DNA of 64,000 bases. Source: Epichloe hybrida (taxonomy: Eukaryota > Ascomycota > Sordariomycetes > Hypocreales > Clavicipitaceae). A model generated the notes under the pieces. It was not told where the DNA came from, did not search any database, and saw only the letters and a list, made by a program, of their open reading frames with translations. Position numbers and translations under genes: made by a program. Shown here piece after piece: positions 25,125-36,902 of this stretch (the stretch's first letter is position 1; each line of letters starts with the position of its first letter). The stretch lies in contig JAFEKR010000022.1 in the NCBI GenBank assembly GCA_019022495.1, positions 62,001 to 126,000 of the forward strand, in the 5' to 3' direction.

Positions 25125-25956
25125 TATTGAAATGTAGGGAGCTAGTTACCAGCTGCCAGCTGGCAACAGCTGTACAAGTGCAAGCTCTACGGTCGGGGAC
25201 CGATAGGGCCGCAACGTTAAATCAATCAACGTAACGCAACGGAAGGTTATGGCAGTTATTAACTAATAGAATTCGATTTAAATCACTTTTATGATATCTT
25301 ATAGAGCAATAGAATTGATTTTAGATACGTTGTACGGGCAATGCGGCTGTTGTTAGTTGAGAGGACTAGCTATCTAGCTAGTTAAAAAGATCTTCTTCCT
25401 CTTATAGACCTACTAACTATATTAGTGAATCCGGGCCGCCAACGGGGTCTTACAGGCCACTTTTGATTTTCCGTAAAATTCATTTGTATGCAAAAACCAA
25501 AAAATCGACTCACCACTATACTAGCTAGCAACCCGTATGCACTAACTTTTAGTCTAAAAAATAACCTTATATAAAAAGAAAGTCCTATCTTCAAGCTTTA
25601 ATTTGCTATATATAAAACTTTTGTACGACCTCTAGATAAAGAGAAAATCGTTATTAAAGATAGCTATAGGGTAAGTTATGTGTAGGGTAACCTACTTACG
25701 TCACCCTAGCTCACATCACCCTAGCTTACCTAATTACTAGTGGCATGGTTATGGCCACACTTGTAGCCACAACGCAATTAACTAATTAGTTATCCACACG
25801 GTCGGTCGCAGCTGTTAACAGCTGTGACGCAGTCATTGACAGCTGCCCTCGCGACCATTAACAGCTGCAGTGCAGCTGTTAGACTTATAAAGCAAGCTAG
25901 TAATAAGAAGGTTCTTTAACTAGAAAAAGGGCTAAAAATAAGTCTTATTTTTAACA
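25125..25956 (-). repeat. CopC-2 3' LTR
   Basis: 832 bp. In element orientation preceded by the polypurine stretch GTAGAGGGGG (25957-25966). Left flank AAGAT. Confidence 0.9.
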
Positions 25957-26163
25957 CCCCCTCTACAAAAGAATTACATTTAAAGCAATTAGAAGTGTAC
26001 AAAGAGACTATAGGGTAAAAACAACAACTTTTGATAATAATAGATAAAAGGGAAAAAACAGGAAAAATAAAAGACCCCCTTTTTGAATTCCTAGCTATTG
26101 TTAAATATAGCTCCCTTTTTAACGTTGTTTTTAGTTCCCTGTTGAAGGGAATTAGTTGTTAGT

Positions 26164-29100
26164 TTAATAATTATTAAGCCCTAAAAGCTTAATAAAAGCC
26201 TAATAAAGAGGTCTAGAAAGAGGCTTCGTAAGACTATCTGCAGGCATTGACTTTGTATCTAGATATTCGATCTTAGCTAAACCCTCTAAAACCTGTTGCC
26301 TAATATAGTTAAACTTTAGTAATGTATGCTTTATACGACTATGTAAAGCAGGGTTATAAGCAGTAGTTATAGCGCCTTGATTATCGCAATATATCTGGAT
26401 AGGGGGAGAAATAGGGGTTTTTAGCTCCTTAAATAAGCCCTGAAGCCACTAAAGCTCCCGGAAGGTCTTGCAGATAGCATTAGCTTTAGCTTCTAGTGTT
26501 AATAGAGCTATTGTACTAGCTTTCTTTGATTTCTAGCTAATAGGTCCGCTAGCTAGCTTAAATAGATAAGCATAGGTTGATTTTGAGGTCTTTTTATCCC
26601 TTGCAAAATTACTATTATAATAACCTATTAGGCTTTTGCTAACTAAACCTTTAGGGTCTCCCTTATAGATAATAGCAAGGAATCTAGTCCCTAATAGATA
26701 CCTTAGCAGATTTTTAGCTGCTTTTAGGTGTTCTATATAAGGGCTAGCTAGTGTAGTAAATAACCACTATAGCGTAAAAGCTGTATTAGGCCTTGTAAGC
26801 AACATTAGGTACATTATAGTCCCTATAATGCACTAATAAAGCTTGATTTCGCTAGCTATTAAAAGCTTAGTTGTCTGCGTAGCTAAAACGCCTAGCTGAA
26901 GAGGTATGCTAATAGGCTTACTATCTAGTATATTAAATCGTTTTAAGGCTTCTAATATATACTGAGATTGATGAATTTTTAGTATTCTATTAGGCCTATC
27001 TCGTATAATTTAAACCCCTAAGAAGAATTTAGCAGGCCCCCTATCTTCTATTGGATAGACTTTATGAAGTTCCTTTTTAAGCCTTTGGATATAAGATAAA
27101 TCCGGTCTAATTAGAAGATAGTTATTAACGTACGTAATGACGAAGGTTTTGGTTAAAGGATTAAAGAAGATAGCTGGGTCAGATATTAGAGGGTTAAATC
27201 CTAGGGATTTAAGCACTAATATTAGCGCTTGTTGCTATTCCCTTGAGCTTTGTTTTAGGCTGTATAAAGACTTCTATAATAAAATTACTTGATCTTTAGA
27301 AGGTTTCTAGCTAAAACTTCTAGCTAATTTAGCTAGTTTAGGATTTGCCTTAAGGAATTCAATAAACCCTTCTGGAATAACTATATAAATCTGTTGTTGT
27401 AGCTTACTATTAAGAAAAGCTCCTATAAAATCGATTTATTTGATTTCCTAGTTATTCCAAGCCGCTAGGGCTAGTAAAATCCTCCAGCTAGGGGGAATGC
27501 TTGTGGTAGCAAAAGTCTCTAGGTAATCTAGGCCTTTGATTTGCATAAATCCCTTAGCAACGAGTCAAGCCTTATATTTTAAAGGATTATTTTCTTTATC
27601 CTTTTTAAGCTTATAAACAAGCCTATTCTTTAGTACTTTTCGGCCCTTAGGGATTTAATCTTTCCCTATAAATTTAAAAGTACTAGCCTTTAGAAGCTAT
27701 TTGTATTCCTTATACATGGCTTCTATCTATTTATCCCTTTTAGGGCTAGATATAGCCTGCTTCCAGGTCTTAGGCTTGGGGCTAATAGGATTCTTTTCCT
27801 TTAGCTTCTCCTGTACCTTAAAGCAGATTTCTTTTATGAAATCTAGAGAAGAAGGGGAACTAATATCAACATCTATAGGGTCGATATTAGGGTTAAAATC
27901 GATAATTTTGTCAAAATCGAGGTCCGAAGTTGAAATCTGATTTCCTGGTTGAGTTATAGGCTGCGCCTGTATGGGATCCACTGGAATTAAGCCTTTAGGG
28001 GGTTCTTCGGGGCCTATAGGTGTTTTTTCTTGACCTATAGGGATACCTATGTTGTCTATAGGATAATCCTTTGAACCTTGGTCTAGATATTGTTGATTTT
28101 CATTTTCTAGATCATTTTCCCCCTCTAAAGGGTTATCCCCTATAGAAATCCTAGGTAAGCCTTTAGAAACAGGGCCTATAGGTTCTATAATCTTAATAAA
28201 GCTAGTCTTTATAACTAGCCTTTTAGAGGGGATGTACACTAGGTAGGTGTTAGAACCTAGTGTAGCTAAAAGTCTTCTAGGGATAGTCCTAGCTGCTAAC
28301 TTCTGGGCTTTAGGTTGTTTTTCCAGGGGGATTAGAATCTCACAGTGAGATCCTATAGCTCTAATACTGCTTATATCAGTTGTATAAGGCTGATTTAGCT
28401 CCCTAGATAGCAGCTGTTCAGGGCTTTCATCCTTAGTGGTATTAGTAGTTATATTAACTAGGTTAACAACTGCAGGTAATATAAAACACCATAAAAATAA
28501 CGGTAATTTTGCCTACTGGATAGTAGCCCTTAATCGATCTAGAATAGTACGAATTGAACGTTTTGCTAATCCATTTTGCTTATGGATATAGGGACTAGAA
28601 GTTGTAAATTTGATCCCTTTAGAATTTAACCAAGCTTAACAACTAGAATTGATTTCCTGGCCCCCATCGAAGTGAAGGTGCCTAGGATATTGACCTAGTT
28701 GATTTTTAAGCCCTCTGAAGAAGCCTTTGATAGCCTTATAAATAGTTGGGCCTTCCTTATTAGGTAATAAGATAACCCACTTATATCTAGTCTTTCGATC
28801 AACTAGAAATAAGCAAATTGACTGCTTATTATACGGCGTAGGGCTGATTTTAAGCGTATCCCCCTCTATTCGATCTAGAGCTCTTGGGGGGTCAGGGATA
28901 GCTAATTTCCTAGGTCTTCTAACTGCCTTAGATTGATCATAAGCAATACATCTAAAATCCTTATCCTTAATTTTAGAAAAATCAGGGATTCCTTTAGTTA
29001 TAAGGCTAGTTTTCTTTAGCAAAGGAAGACCTAGGTGCCCTAATCGTACATGCCATAGGCCAGCTAGTTCTAATAACTGTTGATATTGAAGATCCTTAGG

Positions 29101-31140
29101 GTCTGAATTAGGATCTAGACTAGGGCCCTCTTCACTAGTCCCCTGCTGGGCCCCTTGAGAACCATAGGCCTCTTGGAGAGGTATTAGGGACCCTTTTCCT
29201 CCACTAGGGCCCTCTAACACCCCTAAATCTATTTCCTTAGATTTATAAGGGACCTAACCTAGGGCTATAGGCGAAGAAGAAGGGACTAATTCCTCTAAAT
29301 CATCCCGTACGATTTCTTCAATATTATTATCATTTTCGTTGATTTTGTCTAAATCAGAAGCCTAATCTGGCTTTTTAGAGGGAATTTGAACCTCTATAGG
29401 GTAGCTAATCGGATAGCTATGACCCTTAAAAGCGGCGTAGGTAAAAGGTTAGATGTAATAAGAGTTATTACAGGGCCCTTTAGATAACTTTAGTGTAAAT
29501 TGGTTTTTAACGTGAAAGAAAAAACCATGTTTTTCTATATCTAAGGTTGTAATACAAGACTTATCTTTAAGATAAAGTAGGTTTTTTATAAGATAACCAC
29601 TAGATATATAGTGCGTAAGTCCACTAACTATATTAATATTAAGCTAAGGAAAATATAGCGCATCTTTAAGCACTAAGGTCCTATATTTATTAGGATTCTT
29701 TTAATATAAGACCTCAAAAACAGCACTACTGTGACCCTTAGCGTAAATAGGGCCACCACTAGTTATAATAGGGTCGGATTCCCCCTTTTTATAGGGGGTA
29801 TAATCCCTAAAGACCTCCCTAGAATTAATAATATATATAGTCAAACCTGTATTATATAATAAGGCCTTTTTCATGTCTTTGCTATAATAATTAAAACCAT
29901 TTAAGGTTTTAATTTCTTGATTTTCATTATCCGATTTACTAGAGCTAGAATTAGAGCTACTATTACTAGAGCTCTTATAACTAGTCTTATGAAGGCTAGG
30001 CTTCTTGTATAGTTTAAGAGCACTGTTAGAAAGGTTGTAATTTCCTAGCATAAAAGATCCCTCTCTAGAGGTCTCTTTAATATCCTTTTTATCTAATTTT
30101 TAACCTTTTTGCTTCTTTTTCTTCTTCTTATTAGAAGAAGAATTAGAATTAGAAGAGCCCTTATTTTCTTTAAAGCCTCCTTTCTTCTTCTAATCCTTAG
30201 GGGCCTTTTCTTTTTCTTTAGCACCCTTTTTAAGGTTTTTAGCCCTATAATTTAGGGCTTTAGATACCGTAGATGATTTATCCCTCTATTCTGCTAGAAG
30301 GTCTGCCATTAAGAATTGAAGATTTAGGGCATCTAGGGGAGCCCCTATAGCCCTATTCGTACGCATGCTGAATCATTACCTCTTAGCCCACTAAGGGAAG
30401 GTTAATTTTAGGGATTAAAGATATTAATTAACCTGATCTATTGGAGCAATCAGGACCCCTAAAATCAATAATCTAGCTAGTAGATTATTAAAGACTGCAT
30501 TAAAGGACTCTAGGGTCCCCTTAAACTCTTGAAAATTCAGGTTATAAAATTCTAAATATAGGGACCCCCTCTGGATTTTAACGCTATGTGAATATTGCCT
30601 TACAAGTAAATTATAGGCTTCTTCAGGTGATTTTTGCTAAGTTATAGCGGCTTAGGGTCCTTCTGTACAACTATCCCTTAGTAACATAAGGATAATAGCT
30701 TGATCTGGATCCCCTAGCGCCCTAGAACTCTCCGGATTATCTAGAAAATTAGGCATGCCTAAAGGTCTAAATTGGATAGTTAGGGCTTGTTTCTATTATT
30801 TGAAATTTTTGGCTCCTTTAAGCCTAGTAGTCTCTGGAAAACTATAAACCCTTTTATTGAATTCCTTAATAATTGAATTATTAAAGGTTACTTGTACAGA
30901 GCTAGATTCAGCTTGATTTTCTTGAATAGGCTGCTGATCTTGCTGCTGACTAGCGGGCTTATCAGATTCCACACCCTCTATACGACTATTTACAGTTATA
31001 GATAGGCTTTCTAGCTTCTCTAATAACTAGTCTATAGTTGCTTGTTGCTTAATAGCCTACTCTTTTAGCTAGTTATTTAGAACCTCTTGCGCACTAGGGT
31101 CAGGGATAACAGGTCCCTTTCCCTTTCCTTTAGTATCTAT
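26164..31140 (-). pseudogene. CopC-2 gag-pol polyprotein, about 1658 codons, nonsense-mutated
   Basis: Same protein family and order as 18615-23570. The start codon ATG has become ATA (31138-31140). The frame is kept from there to the TAA at 26164-26166. Open pieces at 29701-30051, 28636-29220 (integrase, WHVRLGHLG), 27727-28239 and 27010-27216 (RT) all share this frame. Protease NTG and RT YVNN carry the same Asp to Asn changes as CopC-1, so these arose before the copies separated or recurred at the same TpG sites. Several positions that are stops in CopC-1 are still coding here and the reverse. Confidence 0.9.
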
Positions 31141-31478
31141 TTTCCTTTTTATAGAAGAGAAAAGTTTCTATCTCGTGGGTCCTTCCTTTTTTATAGAAGG
31201 GAAGTCTTCTGTATTTAAAATTTATTCCTTTTTATAGAAGGGAAAAAGCTTCTATCTTGCGGATCCTTCCTTTTTTATAGAAGGGAAGTCTTCTGTAGCC
31301 ACAATTAATTCCTTTTTATAGAAGGGAAAAGCTTCTTTATTCATAATTAATTCCTTTTTATAGAAGGGAAAAGCTTCTATCTCGCGGATCCTTCCTTTTT
31401 TATAGAAGGGAAGTCTTCTGTATTCGCACACAAAGTGACCTAAACGGAATCTATAGTGATAGAGCCGGGCTTATAACC
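31141..31478 (-). repeat. CopC-2 leader hairpin repeats and primer-binding site
   Basis: About seven TTCCTTTTTATAGAAGGGAA units (31141-31430), then the initiator-tRNA primer site at 31464-31478 with one TpG to TpA change. Confidence 0.8.
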
Positions 31479-32324
31479 TATTAAAATGTAGGGAGCTAGT
31501 TACTAGCTGCCAGCTGGTAATAGCTGTACAAGTGCAAGCTCTACAGTCAGGGACCAATAGGGCCGCAACGTTAAATCAATTAACGTAACGCAACGGAAGG
31601 TTGTGGCAGTTATTAACTAATAGAATTCAATTTAGATCACTTTTATGATATCTTATAGAGCAATAGAATTGATTTTAGATACGTTGTATAGGCAATGCGG
31701 CTGTTGTTAGTTAAGAGAACTAGCTATCTAGCTAGTTAAAAAGATCTTCTTTCTCTTATAGACCTACTAACTATATTAGTGGATTCAGGCTGCTAACGGG
31801 GTCTTACAGGCCACTTTTGATTTTCCGCAAAATTTATTTGTATGTAAAAATCAAAAAATTAACTCACTACTATACTAGCTAGCAACCTGTATGCACTAAC
31901 TTTTAGTCTAAAAAATAACCTTATATAAAGAGAAAGCCCTATCTTTAAGCTTTAATTTACTATATATGAAACTTTTGTATAACCTCTAGATAAAGAGAAA
32001 ATCATTATTAAAGATAGCTATAGGGTAAGTTATGTGTAGGGTAACCTACTTACGTCACCCTAGCTTACGTCACCCTAGCTTACGTCACCCTAGCTTACCT
32101 AATTACTAGTAGCGTGGTTATAGCTACACTTATAGCCACAACGCAATTAACTAATTAGTTATCCACACAGTTGGTCGTAGCTGTTAATAGCTACGACGTA
32201 GTTATTAACAGCTGCCCTCGCGACCGTTAATAGCTGCAGTGCAGCTATTAGACTTGTAAAGCAAGCTAGTAATAAGAAGGTTCTTTAACTAGAAAAGGGC
32301 TAAAAATAGGTCTTATTTTTAATA
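31479..32324 (-). repeat. Inner CopC 5' LTR, flanked by CopD sequence
   Basis: 846 bp, both termini mutated (TATT...). Its right flank ATAGCTAGGG is CopD integrase sequence. The mirror image of this junction is at 63461 (CCCTAGCTAT followed by the LTR). Confidence 0.88.
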
Positions 32325-33280
32325 ATAGCTAGGGTATATAATATCAACAAGCTTTATATGCTTTTAAGGCTATTAGAAGACCTAAAAGAGGCTAACACTA
32401 TATTAAGCAGAGCTCCTAGGCTACCTATAAGAGGAGATATAAATCTCTAGCATTATAAAAGTAGTTATCTAGGTAAAAGGGCTTTTATAAAGCTTATAAA
32501 TATAACTTTAGGTATTAAATTAATAGGACCTAAGCTTATAAAGTATAAGATCTATACTATAGGTAAAGCTAAGCGCTAGAGATTATAAGTTACACCTAAA
32601 GGGCTTCCTTAAGGACTAGGTTATAGGCTTTTAGTTAATCTAGAGTACTATAACTCTCCTTATTAGAATAGCAATAGATATTAGTGTATTTTTACATGCC
32701 TTATAACCTTAATATAATTCTTTTACTTATTTAAATTAAAGGATAGGATTTATAATAGCTTCTATATAATAGTAGTATTTCTAAGCACTTAATTTAGGGT
32801 TTAGCTATAATTTTTACATAGCAATATTAAAAAAGCTCTCTTCATAGAGAATATAAAGAACAAGATAGCCCTCGCAGGCATTATAGTTTATAATTTAGCT
32901 CCCTTAACACCTAGTTAGAATAGTAAGGCAAAGAGATCTAGGGGCATAGTTAAGCAGAAGGCCCGTATGTTAAGTCTAGAGGCTAGATTCCTATTAGAAC
33001 TTAATAATAAGATCTTTAACATAGCGGTTTATCTATTAAATCAAACACCCTTTAAATATTATAGGAAATAGATTATACTATATAAACTCTAGTGGAATTA
33101 GGCTAGGAAAACTATCCCTGCCTATTCACAAATATTAGAGATCTAAAAGCCCTTAATTTCGTATTTACAAGCCTATAGATATAAAGCATTTCCTATAATA
33201 ACAAAAGCTCTAGAGCATATTAAATTAAATAATATAATCCCTTAGTTAGAGTAGAAAGCTTATATTAGATACCTCGTAGG
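32325..33280 (+). pseudogene. CopD-2 integrase remnant
   Basis: The plus-strand product shows integrase zinc features (HYKSSYLGKRAF, GPKLIKYKIYTIGKAKR) and a later core/C-terminal part (NLAPLTPSQNSKAKRSRG, KARMLSLEARF, VYLLNQTPFKYY) of copia integrase, with many stops. Almost identical to the reverse complement of 62500-63460. Ends at the P3 duplication CTCGTAGG. Confidence 0.8.
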
Positions 33281-33408
33281 CAGAGCTTTGCACTACACTA
33301 CACTACACTACACACTACACTACAAGGGAATTTTTTTACTACACTACACTACATGTAGTATTTTGTAGTATTTGTAGTATTTGTAATTTTTTTTTAGTAA
33401 TATAATTA

Positions 33409-33706
33409 CTTATAATAGCTTATAATAGCTTATAATAGCTTATAATAGCTTATAATAGCTTATAATAGCTTATAATAGCTTATAATAGCTTATAATAGCT
33501 TATAATAGCTTATAATAGCTTATAATAGTTTATAATAGCTTATAATAGCTTATAATAGCTTATAATAGCTTATAATAGCTTATAATAGCTTATAATAGCT
33601 TATAATAGCTTATAATAGCTTATAATAGCTTATAATAGCTTATAATAGCTTATAATAGCTTATAATAGCTTATAATAGCTTATAATAGCTTATAATAGCT
33701 TATAGT
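33409..33706. repeat. TATAATAGCT array, about 30 units (P3)
   Basis: Nearly perfect 10-bp tandem repeat, one unit with AGTT in place of AGCT. The longest of these arrays in the window. Confidence 0.95.
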
Positions 33707-34049
33707 TTATAAGCTACTATAAGCTATAATAAATTATATTGATTTTTAATTTTTTTTGGGGTCATTGGCTGTGGCCAATGCATCTAATTTTCAAGGAACC
33801 AAAAAAATTACTAGCAATACCCAGCTAGTGCCACATGTAACAACCAAATTATAATAAATTATATTAACTTATAATATTATTAGTGTTAAAGTTTAATTAA
33901 AATTAAATAGTAAATAAGTAACTAAAATATAAATATAAATAAGTATAAGGAAATTACTATAGAAGAAGCTATACTTTTTAATTACTTAGTATTTTAAGCT
34001 TTTTAAATATATTAATAAAATAAAATACTTTTCTTTCTTATATTTTTTA

Positions 34050-34220
34050 AAATAATAATAATAGTAATAATAGTAATAATAGTAATAATAGTAATAATAG
34101 TAATAATAGTAATAATAGTAATAATAGTAATAATAGTAATAATAGTAGTAATAGTAATAATAGTAATAATAGTAATAATAGTAGTAGTAGTAGTAATAGT
34201 AGTAATAGTAATAATAAATT
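34050..34220. repeat. (TAATAATAG)n array in P3
   Basis: Trinucleotide-like run of AGTAATAAT units. P6 has only a few such units near 58376-58470, so the array is length-variable between copies. Confidence 0.9.
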
Positions 34221-35329
34221 TAATATCTCTTTTTAAGAAATAATTCTATAACTAATTAAAAAAAAGTATAAACTCTAAGTAAAAGGCAACTATAAGGACC
34301 TACTTTAGACCCACTTTTATTAATACCTCCTTTTTCTAAGACTAGATTATAGAAAAAAGCATAAAAGTTATTAGGAAGTAGAGGTATAATTATAAGGACT
34401 TACTTTAGACTCACTTTTATTAATATATCTTTTTCTTTAGACGAATTTATAGAAAAAGCATAGAAACTATTAGTAAATAAAAGGTATAGTTAATAAGGTT
34501 TACTTTTAAACCTACTTTTTAGTATAATATATAGCTAAGTAAGTAAGCTAAAAATAGTATATATTCTTAAGCTTACTTTTAAAGCTTTTTTTTCTAATTT
34601 TAGTAATAAAGGAAAATATATTATATTTCTTTTTAATATTATAAGAATAATATTCTTGCTACTTTTTCAAAGCTTTTTTAAGGGTTTTTACATTTCTTTT
34701 AACTTAAAAAACCTAAAAACTTAATATAATTATTTATAATTATAATAAAAGAAAATATATAGCTAAAAACCCTTCTATAATATAAAGTAAAAATATTTAT
34801 TTATTATAAATAGCTTATCTTTATAAATATATTATTATTAGATTTATTATCCTATTTATATATAATAGTAAATAATTTCTTTAGGGTAAATCTTAGATTT
34901 AAAGTAAAAAAAGTATATTAAAATGAATATTAAATCTAATTAAAAATCTAGAAAGATAAAATAACCTTTAGAATTTAGGAAATAAATAGAGTTATATAGT
35001 AATACTAAAAATACCATACTTAGCTACCCTATTCCTATTATAAGCTTAATAGTTTAAATAAGTATAAACTTTAAAGATTTATAACTAAATAACTAAATTC
35101 TAATAAAAAAGAAAGCTAATATTAATTTAATAAAGAAAAATCTGTAGAATATTATAAGATATTAATATGCCCCACTTTTATTTTTAGCCTTATACTACAT
35201 GTAGTATTTGTAGTGTAGTGTAGTATTTACTACACTACACTACATACTACACTACACTACAATTCACTACACTACATACTACAAGGAAAGTCAAAATACT
35301 ACATTTACTACACTACATGTAAAGCTCTG

Positions 35330-36468
35330 CTCGTAGTTTATAAGGGTAAATCTTAGTATATTATCTAGGTTCTAACCCTTTATAATTATAAGGTTATTAT
35401 ATTAGCGTGTGTATAGTTTAATAAGGCCTTATTCTTTAAACTAGAAGAAGAGATTAAATTAGCCTAGAAAGAGAAGATATTAATAATCACACTACTTAAA
35501 GAGCTTAAAGCTAAAGACCTTAATAAAGAAATTAGTTAAGACCTTATAGGAATAGACCTAGAAGAGAAGAATCATGACTTTTAGCCCTTAGTTATAAAGT
35601 AAGAAAACAATTAGTTTAAAGCAAAAACACTACCTTATATATTAGGATAAGAAAGTAGCTATATTAGTGCTCTTTTAACCCCTCCTAACTCTTCTTATAA
35701 GGCACTAATTACTATAAAGAACATAAAGCTTTAGGTATAAGGTAATAATACGCTATTTTATAAGATTAATAAATTTATAAGTAATATAATAGCTAAACAC
35801 GCGGAGATTACTATAGAGACTAGTAAAATTACTACTAAGAGTAGTAAGACTATAAAGAATTATAGTTTATGTAATAATAGTATTAATTTAAATAACATTA
35901 TAACTAGAAAATATTAATAAAAGGATTTAAGGAAAGCTAGGTAGGCATAGTTTTCTTCTACTTTCTCTATAGCGCTCTAAGGAACTTAGTATAATTTATA
36001 TATTAAAGATATACCTCTAGAACTTACTTATTATTGCTAGGTAATGGCATTACTATATTGTAACTACTAGAAGGAAGCGATTATAAAGGAGCTTTTAAAG
36101 CTTCTATCCTTAAACTACTAGGAGGATATACCTAAGGAACTAATTAATCCTAATAAGTATAAGGAAATTATTAACCTTAGCTAGGTTTTTAAATATAAAA
36201 CTAATAAAAAAAGTATAGTTATAGAGTTTAAGGCTTAAATAGTAGTATAAGGTAATTAATAACTAAAGGATAACCTTAATAACTACGCTATAATGCTTAC
36301 TTCTTAATCTCTATAAATATTACTTATAGTTTATTATGCTAATAATCTTAATACTTAACAATATAATGTTCAGAATGCCTTCCTATATATAGAACTCAAA
36401 GAACCTATTTTCTATAAGCCCCTAGAGGGTATAAACGCGAAAGGTTATCTCTAAAAGATAATTAGAGT
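35330..36468 (+). pseudogene. CopD-2 integrase tail and reverse transcriptase N-terminal remnant
   Basis: After P3 the frame continues the CopD polyprotein. Near the right end it reads NAFLYIELKEPIFYKPLEG, the copia RT segment usually AFLNG-L-EEIYM-PPEG, then a KIIRV stretch. Many stops. Matches the reverse complement of 61374-62500 with scarce differences. Ends in ATTAGAGT, the reverse complement of the P5 duplication. Confidence 0.8.
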
Positions 36469-36902
36469 TAGAGCATTGTTGTATTGTATTGTATTGTATT
36501 TTTTGGCCCTTCGATGTATTGTATTGTATTGTATTGCCCTATGTATTGTATTGTGTATTGTATTGTATTAAAAATACAATACAATACAATACAATACATA
36601 CAATACAATGTATTGTTAGGGAAAAATATAAGTGGGGTATTATATAAATTCATTATATAGTAGATTTTTTAAATAATCTAATTATAGTATTCTTATTTTT
36701 ATATATAATTTAGTTATTTATTTAAAAATCTATTAAGTTTTAGCTTATTTAGAAAAGTAAGCTTATTTAAAATATATAATATCTTAGTAATATTCTTTTA
36801 TATCTATTTTAAAAAATGATTTTTTCTTAATATATTAAGGGTCTTTTTATTCTTATATCTATTTTCTATGATTTATTATAATTATTTATTATATAAAAAT
36901 AC

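Larger units (their letters stand above)
33281..35329 (+). mobile_element. P3: hAT-like pentamer-ended element (TGTAG subfamily), 2049 bp
   Basis: Ends CAGAGCTTTG and AAAGCTCTG. 8-bp duplication CTCGTAGG (33273-33280) and CTCGTAGT (35330-35337, one mismatch). The unoccupied site, CTTGTAGG, is preserved in the other CopD copy (reverse strand, near 62515), which proves insertion and the 8-bp duplication. ACTAC/TGTAG arrays at 33290-33395 and 35195-35320, a right subterminal AAAAGTGGGG box, the 10-bp array, a TAATAATAG array (about 34050-34220), and modules at 34290-34560. No coding capacity. Confidence 0.9.

Noticed and set aside
33409..33706. Possible CRISPR-like or centromeric satellite array
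   Set aside because: Units are contiguous with no spacers; short array confined to each P copy rather than a long satellite.
36607..36625. TTAGGG sequence suggesting telomeric repeat
   Set aside because: Single occurrence inside the conserved P subterminal box; no tandem TTAGGG run anywhere.
36468..36653. Short frames of Tyr/Ile/Gln repeats at 36468-36653, 49395-49692 and 61184-61420
   Set aside because: They translate the pentamer arrays of P ends; period-5 DNA gives repetitive open frames by chance.
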